Assembly (NCBI GenBank): GCA_902826695.1
Contig: CADEFU010000002.1
Coordinates: 310,001-374,000 of the forward strand
From: an uncultured Alphaproteobacteria bacterium
GTDB lineage: Bacteria; Pseudomonadota; Alphaproteobacteria; Micropepsales; Micropepsaceae
Reading direction: 5' to 3'
Length of the DNA stretch: 64,000 nt
This document shows positions 35,953 through 44,538 of the stretch, one piece after another. A program made the translations under genes and the position numbers. A model generated the notes under the pieces. It was not told the origin of the DNA and ran no database searches. It saw nothing but the letters and a program-made list of their open reading frames with translations. Every line of letters starts with the position of its first letter. Position 1 is the stretch's first letter.

Positions 35953-36448
35953 CTAAGAGGCGTTTCGCGATTTCCGGCGTCAATTCCGTGATTGCATCGC
36001 CGAGTAAGGAAAAACCCTTAGCCGTTGCACAAGCGGCCAAGACGACGCGTATTTCCAATTCGCTCAGATTACCGTTCAGAAGCGAACTTGCGATCGATGG
36101 TATGCGAGCGAGCGCCAGCTGATAGGCCTCTACCAAATCGTCGGGAATTTGCGGAGCTTCTTCCGATGTTCGCCCTGCTTCAATGCTGTGCACCAGCGCA
36201 AGCAATGTCCATCGGAACTTGGCAGGGTTCTCTTCGACGATCCGAACCAGGTGCGGGAGCGCAGCGTAAGACGCCGTGTAGACGCTCCCTTGATGACACA
36301 GCGCTGACCAAAGGCTGAAATATGGCTCAGCATTGCTGCCGACATCTTCAGGTAGATATTCCGCTTCGCGAAGTAACTTCGGGATGCCCGACGACTCGCC
36401 GTAGGCATTCCTCAATGTGGGCCAGCATGGATCGTCGAGTGAAAGCAT
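35930..36448 (-). CDS. hypothetical HEAT-like protein (172 aa)
   Basis: 172 aa from the ATG at 36448. The pattern LDDPCWPTLRNAYG, then YFSLWSALCHQGSVYTASYAALPHLV, recurs in a family of uncharacterised helical-repeat proteins found scattered across bacteria. No enzyme motif is seen. Lower GC than neighbours and patchy occurrence suggest recent transfer. It overlaps the following 128-aa gene. An immunity-protein role is possible but not shown. A longer start at 36544 is open but less likely. Confidence 0.65.
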   Translation of the reverse strand: MLSLDDPCWPTLRNAYGESSGIPKLLREAEYLPEDVGSNAEPYFSLWSALCHQGSVYTASYAALPHLVRIVEENPAKFRWTLLALVHSIEAGRTSEEAPQIPDDLVEAYQLALARIPSIASSLLNGNLSELEIRVVLAACATAKGFSLLGDAITELTPEIAKRLLDGGIFAD

Positions 36449-36612
36449 ATTCTTCAATCTACGACCTGCGCGGTGCGGATGAAAGTAGGGGAATGTCCTG
36501 CGCGGGCTTAGCGAGCGCTTTAGTTTGGGCATGGCTGTCACCACAGCATGAGAGCGGGCGTCCCGCCCGCTCTTAATGGCTTCTCGGCGATCTCGCGGTT
36601 GAGATGCTAAGA

Positions 36613-37233
36613 CTATTTAACCGCAGGTAAGATCGGCTGCATGGGCGTGAAAAACACCCTGTTGGCGCGAAGCGACGCCGTATCGCTGCAGGTTTCCTTC
36701 CAATCTCTCTCTTCTTTCCGAAAGGTCTTTGAGCCTTTGCGCAGCACGTAGACATAGGTACGTCCAGCCGGTGCTCCGCCGTCTTTGCCGCAGAACCAAT
36801 CGCTGGCGAACGTCAGCTCGGCAGTATCGACCATGAACCAAGACTTGTCATGCATGCTCCAGAGCGCGTTTGTTGCGACCAACGAGCCGGATTGATTGAG
36901 CACGTAGATGCGCGACCAGCTGTAATCGACACAATCGGTCCACATCGTCCGAACCAAGACGTAGTCTTGCGTAACCGCAATCTCTGCCGTGTTTGCGGAA
37001 TCGTGCCATGGCCTCGGCGTAGAGTCCTCATCGTAACGTGTGTGCTGTGCCAGCACGCGGCCGTTGACGATGAGCCGGTCGTTTGCAGGCAGTTCGATAT
37101 GCAGTTTGCCGATGTCAGCTGAATAGCCTTCGACTGGATAGACATACCCACAAACGTCAATGCGATCCTGCGAGATGGTTTGACCCGCGCTCGCGCCTAA
37201 CGTGGTGAGTAGCACTAGGATGTGAGCAGACAC
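36613..37233 (-). CDS. hypothetical exported protein (206 aa)
   Basis: Not recognised. The start is taken as the GTG at 37233, 5 nt after the Sel1 gene stop, because it gives an N-terminal signal peptide (VSAHILVLLTTLGASAG); the ribosome site is weak. The rest is a beta-rich secreted-type domain with several cysteines (VCGYVYPVEG, TDCVDYSW, DWFCGKDGG, KETCSD). GC is lower than in neighbouring genes. Function unknown. Confidence 0.6.
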   Translation of the reverse strand: MSAHILVLLTTLGASAGQTISQDRIDVCGYVYPVEGYSADIGKLHIELPANDRLIVNGRVLAQHTRYDEDSTPRPWHDSANTAEIAVTQDYVLVRTMWTDCVDYSWSRIYVLNQSGSLVATNALWSMHDKSWFMVDTAELTFASDWFCGKDGGAPAGRTYVYVLRKGSKTFRKEERDWKETCSDTASLRANRVFFTPMQPILPAVK

Positions 37234-37238
37234 GATAC

Positions 37239-37922
37239 TCAGCGGTTCTCCGACGCCGGCAGCGGGCCGGTCATCGGCTTGAACGCTTTCGCGCGGGTGT
37301 GGGCTTCGGCGCGTTGGGCGGGGGTAAGTTTGGGGTGGAGTGCGCCCATTGCGGAGTCGGCAGGCGGGTTCATGATGTCGAACTTCGTTTCGGGCAGCAT
37401 CTTGAAGCCCTCCTTCGCGCCCAGAATGTACCACATGTAGGACTCGACGAGGTCGGTGCGGCCGGCGTCGCCGGTTTCGAGCATGAGGGCGGTGTTGTAC
37501 ATTGCGGGGCCGTGGCCGTAGCGCGCGCCCCATAGGTACCAGCGGGCCGCCTCGGCCATATCTGCGGGGACGCCATAGCCGTTGTCGTGGATCGTTCCCA
37601 AATCCATCATCGAGCGGCGTTCGCCGCCCATCGCGGCTTGCAGGTGATATTGGCGCGCTTTGGCGAAGTCGCGTTGGACCACGTTGGGCTTGCCATCCAT
37701 GTACTCGACGCCGAGGCGGCGGGCGGATTCAACGTCGCCTTGGGCGGCGCGCTCGGTCCACCAGGCGATCGCTTCCGCGTAGAGGCCGCGGCGGTAGAGG
37801 TCGTCGCCTTCGGTGCGCGCGATGGGCGCTGCTTGCTCGGCCTGTGCAATGATGGAAAGGGCGGCAAAGGGGACGCTTGCGGCAATGATCGCGGCAATGG
37901 CGAGGCGGGCGAGAATGCTCAT
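37239..37922 (-). CDS. Sel1-repeat (TPR-like) exported protein
   Basis: 227 aa with an N-terminal signal peptide (MSILARLAIAAIIAASVPF) and Sel1-like helical repeats such as AIAWWTERAAQGDVESARRLG and ARWYLWGARYGHGPAMYNTA. Sel1 proteins are adaptor or signalling scaffolds; no partner is evident. ATG at 37922 is preferred to a GTG at 37934. The stop lies 5 nt before the start of the 206-aa gene. Confidence 0.85.
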   Translation of the reverse strand: MSILARLAIAAIIAASVPFAALSIIAQAEQAAPIARTEGDDLYRRGLYAEAIAWWTERAAQGDVESARRLGVEYMDGKPNVVQRDFAKARQYHLQAAMGGERRSMMDLGTIHDNGYGVPADMAEAARWYLWGARYGHGPAMYNTALMLETGDAGRTDLVESYMWYILGAKEGFKMLPETKFDIMNPPADSAMGALHPKLTPAQRAEAHTRAKAFKPMTGPLPASENR

Positions 37923-38056
37923 ATTTGGTTCCACACTTTACTTGGGTCGCGTGACTTTGCCGGGCCGGTTTGGGAAATGCTAGTGGGCTTCCCGGCCTGC
38001 CGGTTGCGGACGGCCTGGCGATTGCGCATGGTTCGGCCTTCAAAGGGAAAACACCG

Positions 38057-38668
38057 ATGGCGTTGAAAGTTGTGGGGTCCGGCCTTGGGCGGACGGGGAC
38101 GAAGTCGCTGCAGACGGCGCTCAATATGCTGGGCTTCGGGCCGTGCCATCACATGGTCGAGGTGTTCGCGCATCCCGAAAGCGTGCCGCTGTGGATTGAG
38201 GCGGGCGCGGGCCATCCCGTATGGGACAAGATTTTCGCGGACTATTCGTCGATGGTCGACTATCCCGGCGCGCATTATTGGCGCGAGCTGGCGGCGCACT
38301 ATCCCAACGCGAAGGTGCTGCATTCGGTGCGCGATCCCGACAAGTGGTTCGATTCCACGCAGGCGACGATCTTTGCGCCGGGCTCGCTGGTCACGCAGGA
38401 CGACGGCCCGCTGGGCGCGTTCTTTCGAAGCTTCACCAAGAGCTTTCGTGCGCATATGCACGACCGCGCGTACATGACCGATTACTTCCGCCGGCACACC
38501 GACGAGGTGAAGCGCACGATCGCGCCGGAGCGGCTGCTCGTCTACGAGGCGGGGCAAGGTTGGGAACCGCTTTGCAAGTTCTTGGGTGTGCCGGTGCCGG
38601 ATGCGCCCTATCCGTCGGAGAATTCGCGCGCGGAGTTCATCGCGCGGGTGGCGGCGCGAGGGACGTAG
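38057..38668 (+). CDS. sulfotransferase family protein
   Basis: 203 aa. The PAPS-binding loop GLGRTGTKSLQTAL (about residues 9-22) and the 3'-phosphate motif VRDPDKWFDS mark the Sulfotransf_4-type family. It would transfer sulfate, or act on a related nucleotide substrate, in the cytosol. The ATG at 38057 has AAAGGGAAAA upstream; an earlier in-frame start at 37970 is rejected as it precedes the conserved domain. arsC follows 3 nt after its stop. Confidence 0.87.
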   Translation: MALKVVGSGLGRTGTKSLQTALNMLGFGPCHHMVEVFAHPESVPLWIEAGAGHPVWDKIFADYSSMVDYPGAHYWRELAAHYPNAKVLHSVRDPDKWFDSTQATIFAPGSLVTQDDGPLGAFFRSFTKSFRAHMHDRAYMTDYFRRHTDEVKRTIAPERLLVYEAGQGWEPLCKFLGVPVPDAPYPSENSRAEFIARVAARGT

Positions 38669-38671
38669 CTC

Positions 38672-39037
38672 ATGGCGCAGAAAGTCACAATCTATCACAA
38701 CCCGAAGTGCGGAACGTCGCGCAACGTGCTTGCGTTCATCCGCGAGGCGGGAATCGAGCCTACGGTGATCGAGTATCTGAAAGAGCCACCGTCGCGGACG
38801 GAGTTGTTGTCGCTGATCAAACGCTCCGGCGGGACGGCGCGCGACATGCTGCGCGCGAAGGAGGCGCTGGCGGGCGAGCTTGGGCTCAGCGATCCGAAGG
38901 TCAGCGACGCGAAGATCGTGGATGCGATGATGGAGCATCCGATCTTGATCAACCGGCCGATCGTGGTGACGGAGCGCACGGTGAAGCTATGCCGGCCGTC
39001 GGAGACGGTGCACGAGATTTTGCCGAAGCGCGGCTGA
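38672..39037 (+). CDS. arsC: arsenate reductase (glutaredoxin type) ArsC
   Basis: 121-aa thioredoxin-fold reductase. The active site is NPKCGTSRN with Cys13, and the anion-binding arginines lie in ILINRPIVV and the later KLCRPSE; all are kept. It reduces arsenate to arsenite with glutathione and glutaredoxin. No arsR or arsenite pump is adjacent, so it may be a general ArsC-family reductase. It is coupled to the sulfotransferase gene upstream. Confidence 0.92.
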   Translation: MAQKVTIYHNPKCGTSRNVLAFIREAGIEPTVIEYLKEPPSRTELLSLIKRSGGTARDMLRAKEALAGELGLSDPKVSDAKIVDAMMEHPILINRPIVVTERTVKLCRPSETVHEILPKRG

Positions 39038-39059
39038 TCAGGCTCTCAGACGGTGCCGA

Positions 39060-39602
39060 CTATCCGATCGGGTTCTCACCGAAGCGGGTCCAGAGTTTGG
39101 GAAAGCGTTTGGCGAGATAGGCGTCGTCTTCTTCGAACGGCGTTCCTTTTGGGTCGCCACTGGGTTGCTGGAAGTGATCCTTGGCGAAGTCGTCGAGGTC
39201 GCCGTCGGTGAGTCCGGTCCAGATGTCGCCGGCAACGTAGGCGTATTCTTCGAACTCGAGTTCTTCTTCTTGGTCGCCGGGGATGAGGTCGGCGAGGTCG
39301 TCGGGCTTGGCGAGGGCCGCTTCGAACGTGCCGCGGCCGCTTGAGATCAGCCAGCTGCGGAAGTACTCGAAGGCGTCATCCGAGCTGCCGCCGTGGATAA
39401 TGTATGCGGCGGCCCAGAGGTCCCACGTGTAGCTGGCCGCGAGGCGTTCGTTGAACGCGCCTTCGAACGCTTCGATGTCGGCGGGCGGGAGTTCGCTCAA
39501 GATCGCTTCGAGCTCTTCGAGTTGGCGTTCGCGGTCGTCGGCGAACTTTGCGGTGCGATCGACGATCGCCCAGAAGCGATCGGCGCGCATTGATTCGAGC
39601 AT
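39060..39602 (-). CDS. DUF4240 family protein
   Basis: 180 aa, starting MLESMRADRFWAIVDR with AAGGAG 7 nt upstream. The helix LEAILSELPPADIEAFE and the segment YIIHGGSSDDAFEYFRSWLI are the marks of DUF4240, an uncharacterised family. The protein is acidic and soluble. It converges on arsC and lies between arsC and the coiled-coil gene cluster. Confidence 0.85.
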   Translation of the reverse strand: MLESMRADRFWAIVDRTAKFADDRERQLEELEAILSELPPADIEAFEGAFNERLAASYTWDLWAAAYIIHGGSSDDAFEYFRSWLISSGRGTFEAALAKPDDLADLIPGDQEEELEFEEYAYVAGDIWTGLTDGDLDDFAKDHFQQPSGDPKGTPFEEDDAYLAKRFPKLWTRFGENPIG

Positions 39603-39652
39603 GGCGAATCTCCTTAGCCTCAAGCTTAGGGCGTTAGCCGCCCGCGGCAATC

Positions 39653-41131
39653 TTAGAACCGGCTGCCGGTTTTGAAGCCGCCGCTGCGGCCGCCGCCGCC
39701 GATCTTGATGCCGCCGACCTTTGGGAACCCGGAGGAGGGTAGGCGGAAGCGTGGGCTCCGGCCGCTGCCCCATGAGCCACGGTTGCGGCGATCGTCATCA
39801 TCGTCGTCGTCGTCACGATCGTCGTCATCGTCCCAGTCGCGGCGCTTGGAGTAGCCGCGTTCGAAGACGTCCCAGAGGACCGCGCCTTGGAGGGCGCCGC
39901 GAACGATGCCGCCGATTAGATCGGCGAGCATGTCGTTGCGGTCGACTTGGACCTGACCCCAGGGGCTGTCGTATTGCCGGGCGCGAACTTTGTCGCGCAC
40001 GCCTTCGAGTTCGCCGCGACGGCGGGCGATCTCGCGGGCCTCGTCGCGGATTTTTCCGACCTCGGATTCGGCTTTCGCGATGGCGTTCTGCGTGAGCTCG
40101 ATGTGTTGTACCAGGCGGTCGTCGTCGGTCGTTCGCGTGGTGCGTGCTTCGCGGTACATCGTTTGCAGGTCTTCGCGGGAGATCGACTGCGAGAGGACGG
40201 CGAGCGCTTCGTCATGGGCTTTGCGGTCGCCCTCGTCCGCCAGGCGCGTGCGTTCCTGATCAAGGGCGGTCAGCGTCGCTTGCGCTTTGGCGAGGGCCGC
40301 GGTCGCGGCTTTGAGGTCGGCCTCTGCGGTCGCGAGTTTGGTTTCGAGCGGCAAAATGCCCGCGTCCATCAAGGCGGCGCGTTCGATCTCTTCGAGTTTC
40401 CGGTCTTCGTCTTCGACACGCTTGACGAGTTCGCTTGCGTGTTCGCGCAAGCGGAGTGGAATTTCGTTCAGCAGCGTGTAGTTCGGCTTTGCGGTATCGT
40501 AGCCGACGAGTGCGGCCACTTTGCGGTCGAAAAAGCGGACGAAGTTGCCGGCTTTGTAGTCGGCGGTCGCGAACTTCCGCTTCCACAGATACATGAACAG
40601 CGGGTCGGCTTCGTAGGGTTTGCGCTTCGCGGCAAGGTCGGTCTCGGACTGCTTTGCCTTGTCGTCAGCGGCTTGCGCTATGTTGGTCGCGTTTGTGACT
40701 TTGTCCTTCTGGGCGATCCAACCAGGGTCGGACGTCATTCGCTTCTCGACGTCGTATTGCAGTGTCTTGATTGGTTCGCCTGCGGCTTCGACCGCAGCGG
40801 TTTTGGCGCGGTGATCGGCTTCGGCTGCGACGACGGCGCTTTGCGCGCCGCCGTGGCGGATCAGGAGTTGGTCAAGCTTGGCCTTGTGCGTGCGCAGGAG
40901 GTCGAGGGCGCGGCGTTCGGCGGCGTCGAGGTCGCCGACGACTTCGTTGCGCATCAAGGCGTCGAGGCGGATGAGGGCGAGACCCTTGAAGCTGTCGGCG
41001 AGTTGTTTGCGCTGGCGCTCGGCTTCGGCGGCGGCCGAGGCGAGAACCTGGGCGAGGCGGTTCTCGTTCGTGCGCACGCCGGCGATCGCGTTCTCAACTT
41101 CGGATAGGGCGTCGCGGCTTGAGACGTACAT
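39653..41131 (-). CDS. large coiled-coil protein with acidic low-complexity C-terminus
   Basis: 492 aa, not a known family. Long alanine/glutamate-rich coiled coils occupy about residues 1-110, 140-170 and 225-375 (for example AATAALAKAQATLTALDQER). A short hydrophobic patch (DLIGGIVRGALQGAVLWDVF) near 405-425 is followed by an Asp-rich tract (DDDDDRDDDDDDDDRR) and a glycine-rich tail. The stretch at 39788-39836 is a GTC/ATC triplet run. The ATG at 41131 abuts the stop of the DUF6384 gene. Likely a structural or adaptor partner of its two neighbours. Confidence 0.75.
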   Translation of the reverse strand: MYVSSRDALSEVENAIAGVRTNENRLAQVLASAAAEAERQRKQLADSFKGLALIRLDALMRNEVVGDLDAAERRALDLLRTHKAKLDQLLIRHGGAQSAVVAAEADHRAKTAAVEAAGEPIKTLQYDVEKRMTSDPGWIAQKDKVTNATNIAQAADDKAKQSETDLAAKRKPYEADPLFMYLWKRKFATADYKAGNFVRFFDRKVAALVGYDTAKPNYTLLNEIPLRLREHASELVKRVEDEDRKLEEIERAALMDAGILPLETKLATAEADLKAATAALAKAQATLTALDQERTRLADEGDRKAHDEALAVLSQSISREDLQTMYREARTTRTTDDDRLVQHIELTQNAIAKAESEVGKIRDEAREIARRRGELEGVRDKVRARQYDSPWGQVQVDRNDMLADLIGGIVRGALQGAVLWDVFERGYSKRRDWDDDDDRDDDDDDDDRRNRGSWGSGRSPRFRLPSSGFPKVGGIKIGGGGRSGGFKTGSRF

Positions 41132-42073
41132 CTAATCGTTCCACGACGTGATGGCGCCGGGCTGCACCGGCATGTTGTACCGCGGTTCGAGTTCGCCCCG
41201 CAGCTTCTGGCCCAAGATGCGGCTTTCGATGATGCCGTTGTCGCGCTTGTCGCGGGCGACGTTCTCGAACGTTGCTTGCGGCACCCGCTGTCCCCAAGCC
41301 GAGACGTTGTAGGTGCGGCCGTCTTCTTCGTTGGCGACGGGACGGGTCAGCGCGCGGCCGTCGGGGCCAATTGCTTCGACGACAAGGTAGTAGTTGCGCG
41401 CGCTTGGGTTCACGTCCGGGATGCGATCGAATCCGGTGGTGCCGTCGGCGACAATGCGCAGCTGATAGGATTGGATGAGTTCCGTGCGAAGCGCATCGAG
41501 GCTTGCGATTGCCGTGCGGGCGCCGGCCGGATCGTTCGCGGCGAGGGCCGCTTGGCCGTCGCGGAGCAGCGCGTCGGCTCGCGTTCTTGCGGCTTCGACA
41601 CGCGATTCCGCCGTCACCGATGCGTGCGCGGCGGCCAGGGACTTCGGCAAGGTTTCGGCGAGCTCGATGCGCTGTGCTTCGGCGGCGCGTTCTCTTGGCG
41701 CGACGATGCCGTAGTTGTAGCCGCCCCAAAGCGCGGTGATGGAGACGAGAGCTGCGCTGGTCCAGCCGATGATTGCGCCGCGGCGGATCCACATCAATGC
41801 GAGTGTGCGCGAGAGGCTTGGGGCAGGGGGCGTGTAGGTGAAGCGGCTTTCCTTGAGCGCTTTGATGCCTTCGTCGAGCGCGCGATCGGTGACCTCTATG
41901 CCCTGGCTTTTGTAGATTTCGCGCAGACGGTCACGTAGCGCCTTGTCGCGATCGACTTGGCCGAGCTCGCGCGCGACAATCAGTTCGCTATGACGGATCG
42001 TGTCGACCACGTCCATCGCGAGCATCAGTTCGTCGAGGGTCTGCGGCTTGGCAGGGACGGCGGCACCGGACAT
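41132..42073 (-). CDS. DUF6384-like membrane protein
   Basis: 313 aa. The N-terminus TLDELMLAMDVVDTIRHSEL and the segment REIYKSQGIEVTDRALDEGI are the pattern of the DUF6384 family, which I recall rather than checked. A single membrane helix follows (RRGAIIGWTSAALVSITALWG, about 104-124), then a periplasmic helical part and a beta-rich C-terminal domain. It follows the 391-aa gene across a 208-bp gap holding a palindromic repeat, and is immediately adjacent to the 492-aa gene. Confidence 0.75.
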   Translation of the reverse strand: MSGAAVPAKPQTLDELMLAMDVVDTIRHSELIVARELGQVDRDKALRDRLREIYKSQGIEVTDRALDEGIKALKESRFTYTPPAPSLSRTLALMWIRRGAIIGWTSAALVSITALWGGYNYGIVAPRERAAEAQRIELAETLPKSLAAAHASVTAESRVEAARTRADALLRDGQAALAANDPAGARTAIASLDALRTELIQSYQLRIVADGTTGFDRIPDVNPSARNYYLVVEAIGPDGRALTRPVANEEDGRTYNVSAWGQRVPQATFENVARDKRDNGIIESRILGQKLRGELEPRYNMPVQPGAITSWND

Positions 42074-42092
42074 TGCGGCCGCTCCTCTAGAC

Positions 42093-42261
42093 TGTCATCC
42101 CGGAGCTTAGGTGAGCCCAACTGCGCAGCAGTTGGTTGCGAACCTTAGCATCCGGGACCCAGGAGGGCATCTCATGGGTGTGTGCAATTCCCCTGGGTCC
42201 CGGATAGTAAGGCTCGCGCGCCGCCGCTGCGCAGCGGGCTCGCCTAACTTCCGGGATGACA
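42093..42261. repeat. palindromic intergenic repeat, TGTCATCCCGG family, copy 1
   Basis: TGTCATCCCGGA at 42093 and TCCGGGATGACA ending at 42261 form the ends; inner arms GGGACCCAGGAG and CTGGGTCCCGGATAG pair around a short centre. The element fills most of the gap between the 391-aa and DUF6384 genes. A second copy with the same ends lies at 53381-53536. Confidence 0.85.
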
Positions 42262-42281
42262 ACGCTGGTTACGTTCATCGC

Positions 42282-43457
42282 TTAGAGATTGAACGCTTTG
42301 CCTTGCGCGACGAGGGTGGCGAGGCGGCGTTTGCCGTCTTCGACGGCGTCGCGGATCTCGGCCGAGTTTTGCGTCGCGAGTTTGCGCATTTCTTCGATGA
42401 TGATGCGCGACTTCTCTTGGAAGTTCACGACGCTGTCGACGAGCTTCTTGACCGCATCGGCGCGGATCGTGGGGCCGTAGCCCGCGCGCACCGCCGCTTC
42501 CTGCACTTTGTCGCCGATCTCGGAGAGGACCTCGATCGACTTCGAGACGCCTTCCTTCATCGCGTTCACGGTTTCGGTGGACTCGTGCAGGCCGAACATG
42601 CCGGTGAACGAGGCTTTGAGCGCCGTCAGCACGGTGTCGTTCGTGGAGAAGAACGAGACCGCCTGTGCGTAGATGCGTTCCTTGGCGCTCGTCGTCTGCA
42701 TTAGGCGCGCCATGATGACTTCGGACGTGTTGTAGCCGATCGTCAGATTGTCGGAGAGGTCCTTCGCGATTTGATAGCGCTTGTCCTCGTCCTGCGTTTG
42801 GCGCAGCACCTCGTCGCGGATCAGTTCGAGTTTCGCGCGTTCGGCGGGCTCGGTGCCGGCGAAGGTTGCGACGGCGTTTGCGGCCTCGTTCAGCTTCTTC
42901 TTCGCTTCGTCGAGTTTCCACTCGGCCTTTTTCAGGACTTCGAGCGCCATCACCTCGGATTGTTTCAGGGCGCCGCGGAAGTCGCGGTAGGATTCCAGGA
43001 TCGCGGCTTCGCGCTGGATCTGGTTCTTCGTTTCCTTCGTGACGGCGATGTAGATCGCGCGGATCTTGTCGAAGCGATCGGCGACGTCGCCGCGGGTCAG
43101 CTTCATCCACGAATTCGTCGCGCGCTCCCACATGCTGACCTTGCCGTCGGCGATTTGGTCGACCATCGCCTTGGCGTCGTCGCGGATCGAGTTGAAGCCT
43201 TCGGTGATTTGGCGGTAGCGGTCGCCGACCTCCATCGCCGCCACGTGTTCGCGCACGACTTCGTTGAAGTTCGAGGCCTGGTTCAGCGTGCGGGCGATGA
43301 TCGTGATGCGGTCCTGGTCGAGGTCAGAGATCTGATGCAGGAGTGCGTTGATCGGGGCTTCTTCGCCCTTGTTTGTGGGGACGATCCCCATGTCGCGCAG
43401 TGTGGACAGTGCACGGTCGAGATACTGCATAGGCGTGCGGACGACGACATCGGACAT
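42282..43457 (-). CDS. helical, coiled-coil protein of unknown function (391 aa)
   Basis: 391 aa from the ATG at 43457, with GGGAGGAAG 6 nt upstream. The whole protein looks helical (QISDLDQDRITIIARTLNQA, AEWKLDEAKKKLNEAANAV, VNFQEKSRIIIEEMRKLA) with no signal peptide or membrane helix. The pattern loosely recalls helical tellurite-resistance-type proteins, without enough match to name it. It is the first gene of a leftward set with the DUF6384 and the 492-aa genes, divergent from the DUF72 gene. Confidence 0.75.
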   Translation of the reverse strand: MSDVVVRTPMQYLDRALSTLRDMGIVPTNKGEEAPINALLHQISDLDQDRITIIARTLNQASNFNEVVREHVAAMEVGDRYRQITEGFNSIRDDAKAMVDQIADGKVSMWERATNSWMKLTRGDVADRFDKIRAIYIAVTKETKNQIQREAAILESYRDFRGALKQSEVMALEVLKKAEWKLDEAKKKLNEAANAVATFAGTEPAERAKLELIRDEVLRQTQDEDKRYQIAKDLSDNLTIGYNTSEVIMARLMQTTSAKERIYAQAVSFFSTNDTVLTALKASFTGMFGLHESTETVNAMKEGVSKSIEVLSEIGDKVQEAAVRAGYGPTIRADAVKKLVDSVVNFQEKSRIIIEEMRKLATQNSAEIRDAVEDGKRRLATLVAQGKAFNL

Positions 43458-43527
43458 CGAAAACTTCCTCCCAGCGGAAACGCGCGGAAACATGTGGCCC
43501 GCCGGAGGCGGTTATGCAAGGTTCTCA

Positions 43528-43541
43528 GCCAAATATTTGGC
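43528..43541. promoter_or_regulatory. 14-bp perfect palindrome in the DUF72 / coiled-coil divergent region
   Basis: GCCAAATATTTGGC is a perfect 14-bp palindrome between the divergent starts at 43457 and 43553, 11 bp before the DUF72 ATG. It may be an operator for either gene; no regulator is nearby. Confidence 0.35.
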
Positions 43542-43552
43542 CGGAGGCGGGC

Positions 43553-44335
43553 ATGATCAGGGTTGGCATTGGGGGGTGGAACTTTCCCGAATGGCGGGGG
43601 ACCTTCTATCCGAAGGGGCATCCCCAGGCGAAGGAGCTCGACTACGCGTCTCGCGTGCTGACGTCGATCGAGATCAACGGGACGTTCTACCGGACGCCCT
43701 CGGCGGAGACGTTCGCGAAATGGGCGTCCGAGGTGCCGGACGGGTTCGTGTTTTCCGTCAAGGGGCCGATGTCGGTGGTGGGGAAGGGGGTTCTTGCCGA
43801 GACGGGTCCTGCGCTCGAGAAGTTCTTTACGAGCGGCGTGTTGGGCATGGGCGACCGGTTGGGGCCGTTCTTTTGGCAGTTCATGCCGGCGAAGAAGTTC
43901 GACCCGAAGGACGTCGAGGCGTTCTTCAAGATGCTTCCGAAAGAGATTAAGGGGCGCAAACTTCGCCATGCGGTCGAGGCGCGGCATGCGACGTTCGCCG
44001 TCCCTGAGTTTGTGGAGCTGGCGCGCAAGTATGGGGTGGCCGTCGTGCTGGTCGACAGCGAGAAGCATACGCTGATCGCCGATCCCACCGCCGAGTTCAC
44101 GTATCTGCGGCTGCAGCGGACGCAAGAGAAGATTGCGACGGGGTACAAACCGGGCGACATCAAGACGTGGGCCGCTCGCGCGAAGACCTGGGTGGCGGGT
44201 GGGGTGCCCGACGATCTGCCGCTGTTGGGCAAGAAGCCTGCGAAGGCCAAGCGCGATGTGTTCGTCTACTTCATCAGCGGTGCGAAGGTGCGGGCGCCGG
44301 CGGCGGCGCAGGCGCTGATCAAAGAAATTAGCTGA
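43553..44335 (+). CDS. DUF72 (YecE-like) family protein
   Basis: 260 aa, TIM-barrel-like DUF72 protein: IRVGIGGWNFPEWRGTFYP at the start, the SIEINGTFYRTPS motif and GPFFWQF in the middle. Function of the family is unknown. The ATG at 43553 is preferred to 43514 because homologues begin IRVGIGGW; both have a GGAGGCGG site. It is divergent from the coiled-coil set and upstream of the pilus genes. Confidence 0.88.
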   Translation: MIRVGIGGWNFPEWRGTFYPKGHPQAKELDYASRVLTSIEINGTFYRTPSAETFAKWASEVPDGFVFSVKGPMSVVGKGVLAETGPALEKFFTSGVLGMGDRLGPFFWQFMPAKKFDPKDVEAFFKMLPKEIKGRKLRHAVEARHATFAVPEFVELARKYGVAVVLVDSEKHTLIADPTAEFTYLRLQRTQEKIATGYKPGDIKTWAARAKTWVAGGVPDDLPLLGKKPAKAKRDVFVYFISGAKVRAPAAAQALIKEIS

Positions 44336-44538
44336 TTGGCAAGTTCTGCTTAGCGACTTGGAAGCACTCGTTACCCGATCTTTACGGATGGACCTGCCGG
44401 TTGCGTCGGGAGGGGGCGCCGGATCGATGCAATTTGCGGCGACACGCAACAACTCTGACCCTGTTTTACGAGAGAGTAATGCTGAACGTGTAGGGTTTCG
44501 CTCACGCCATCCTTGAGAATGGCCGGTGGGAGAAGAAA

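Noticed and set aside
39788..39836. The GTC/ATC triplet tract as a non-coding microsatellite.
   Set aside because: It is in frame with the 492-aa protein and encodes an Asp-rich tract within a continuous open frame.
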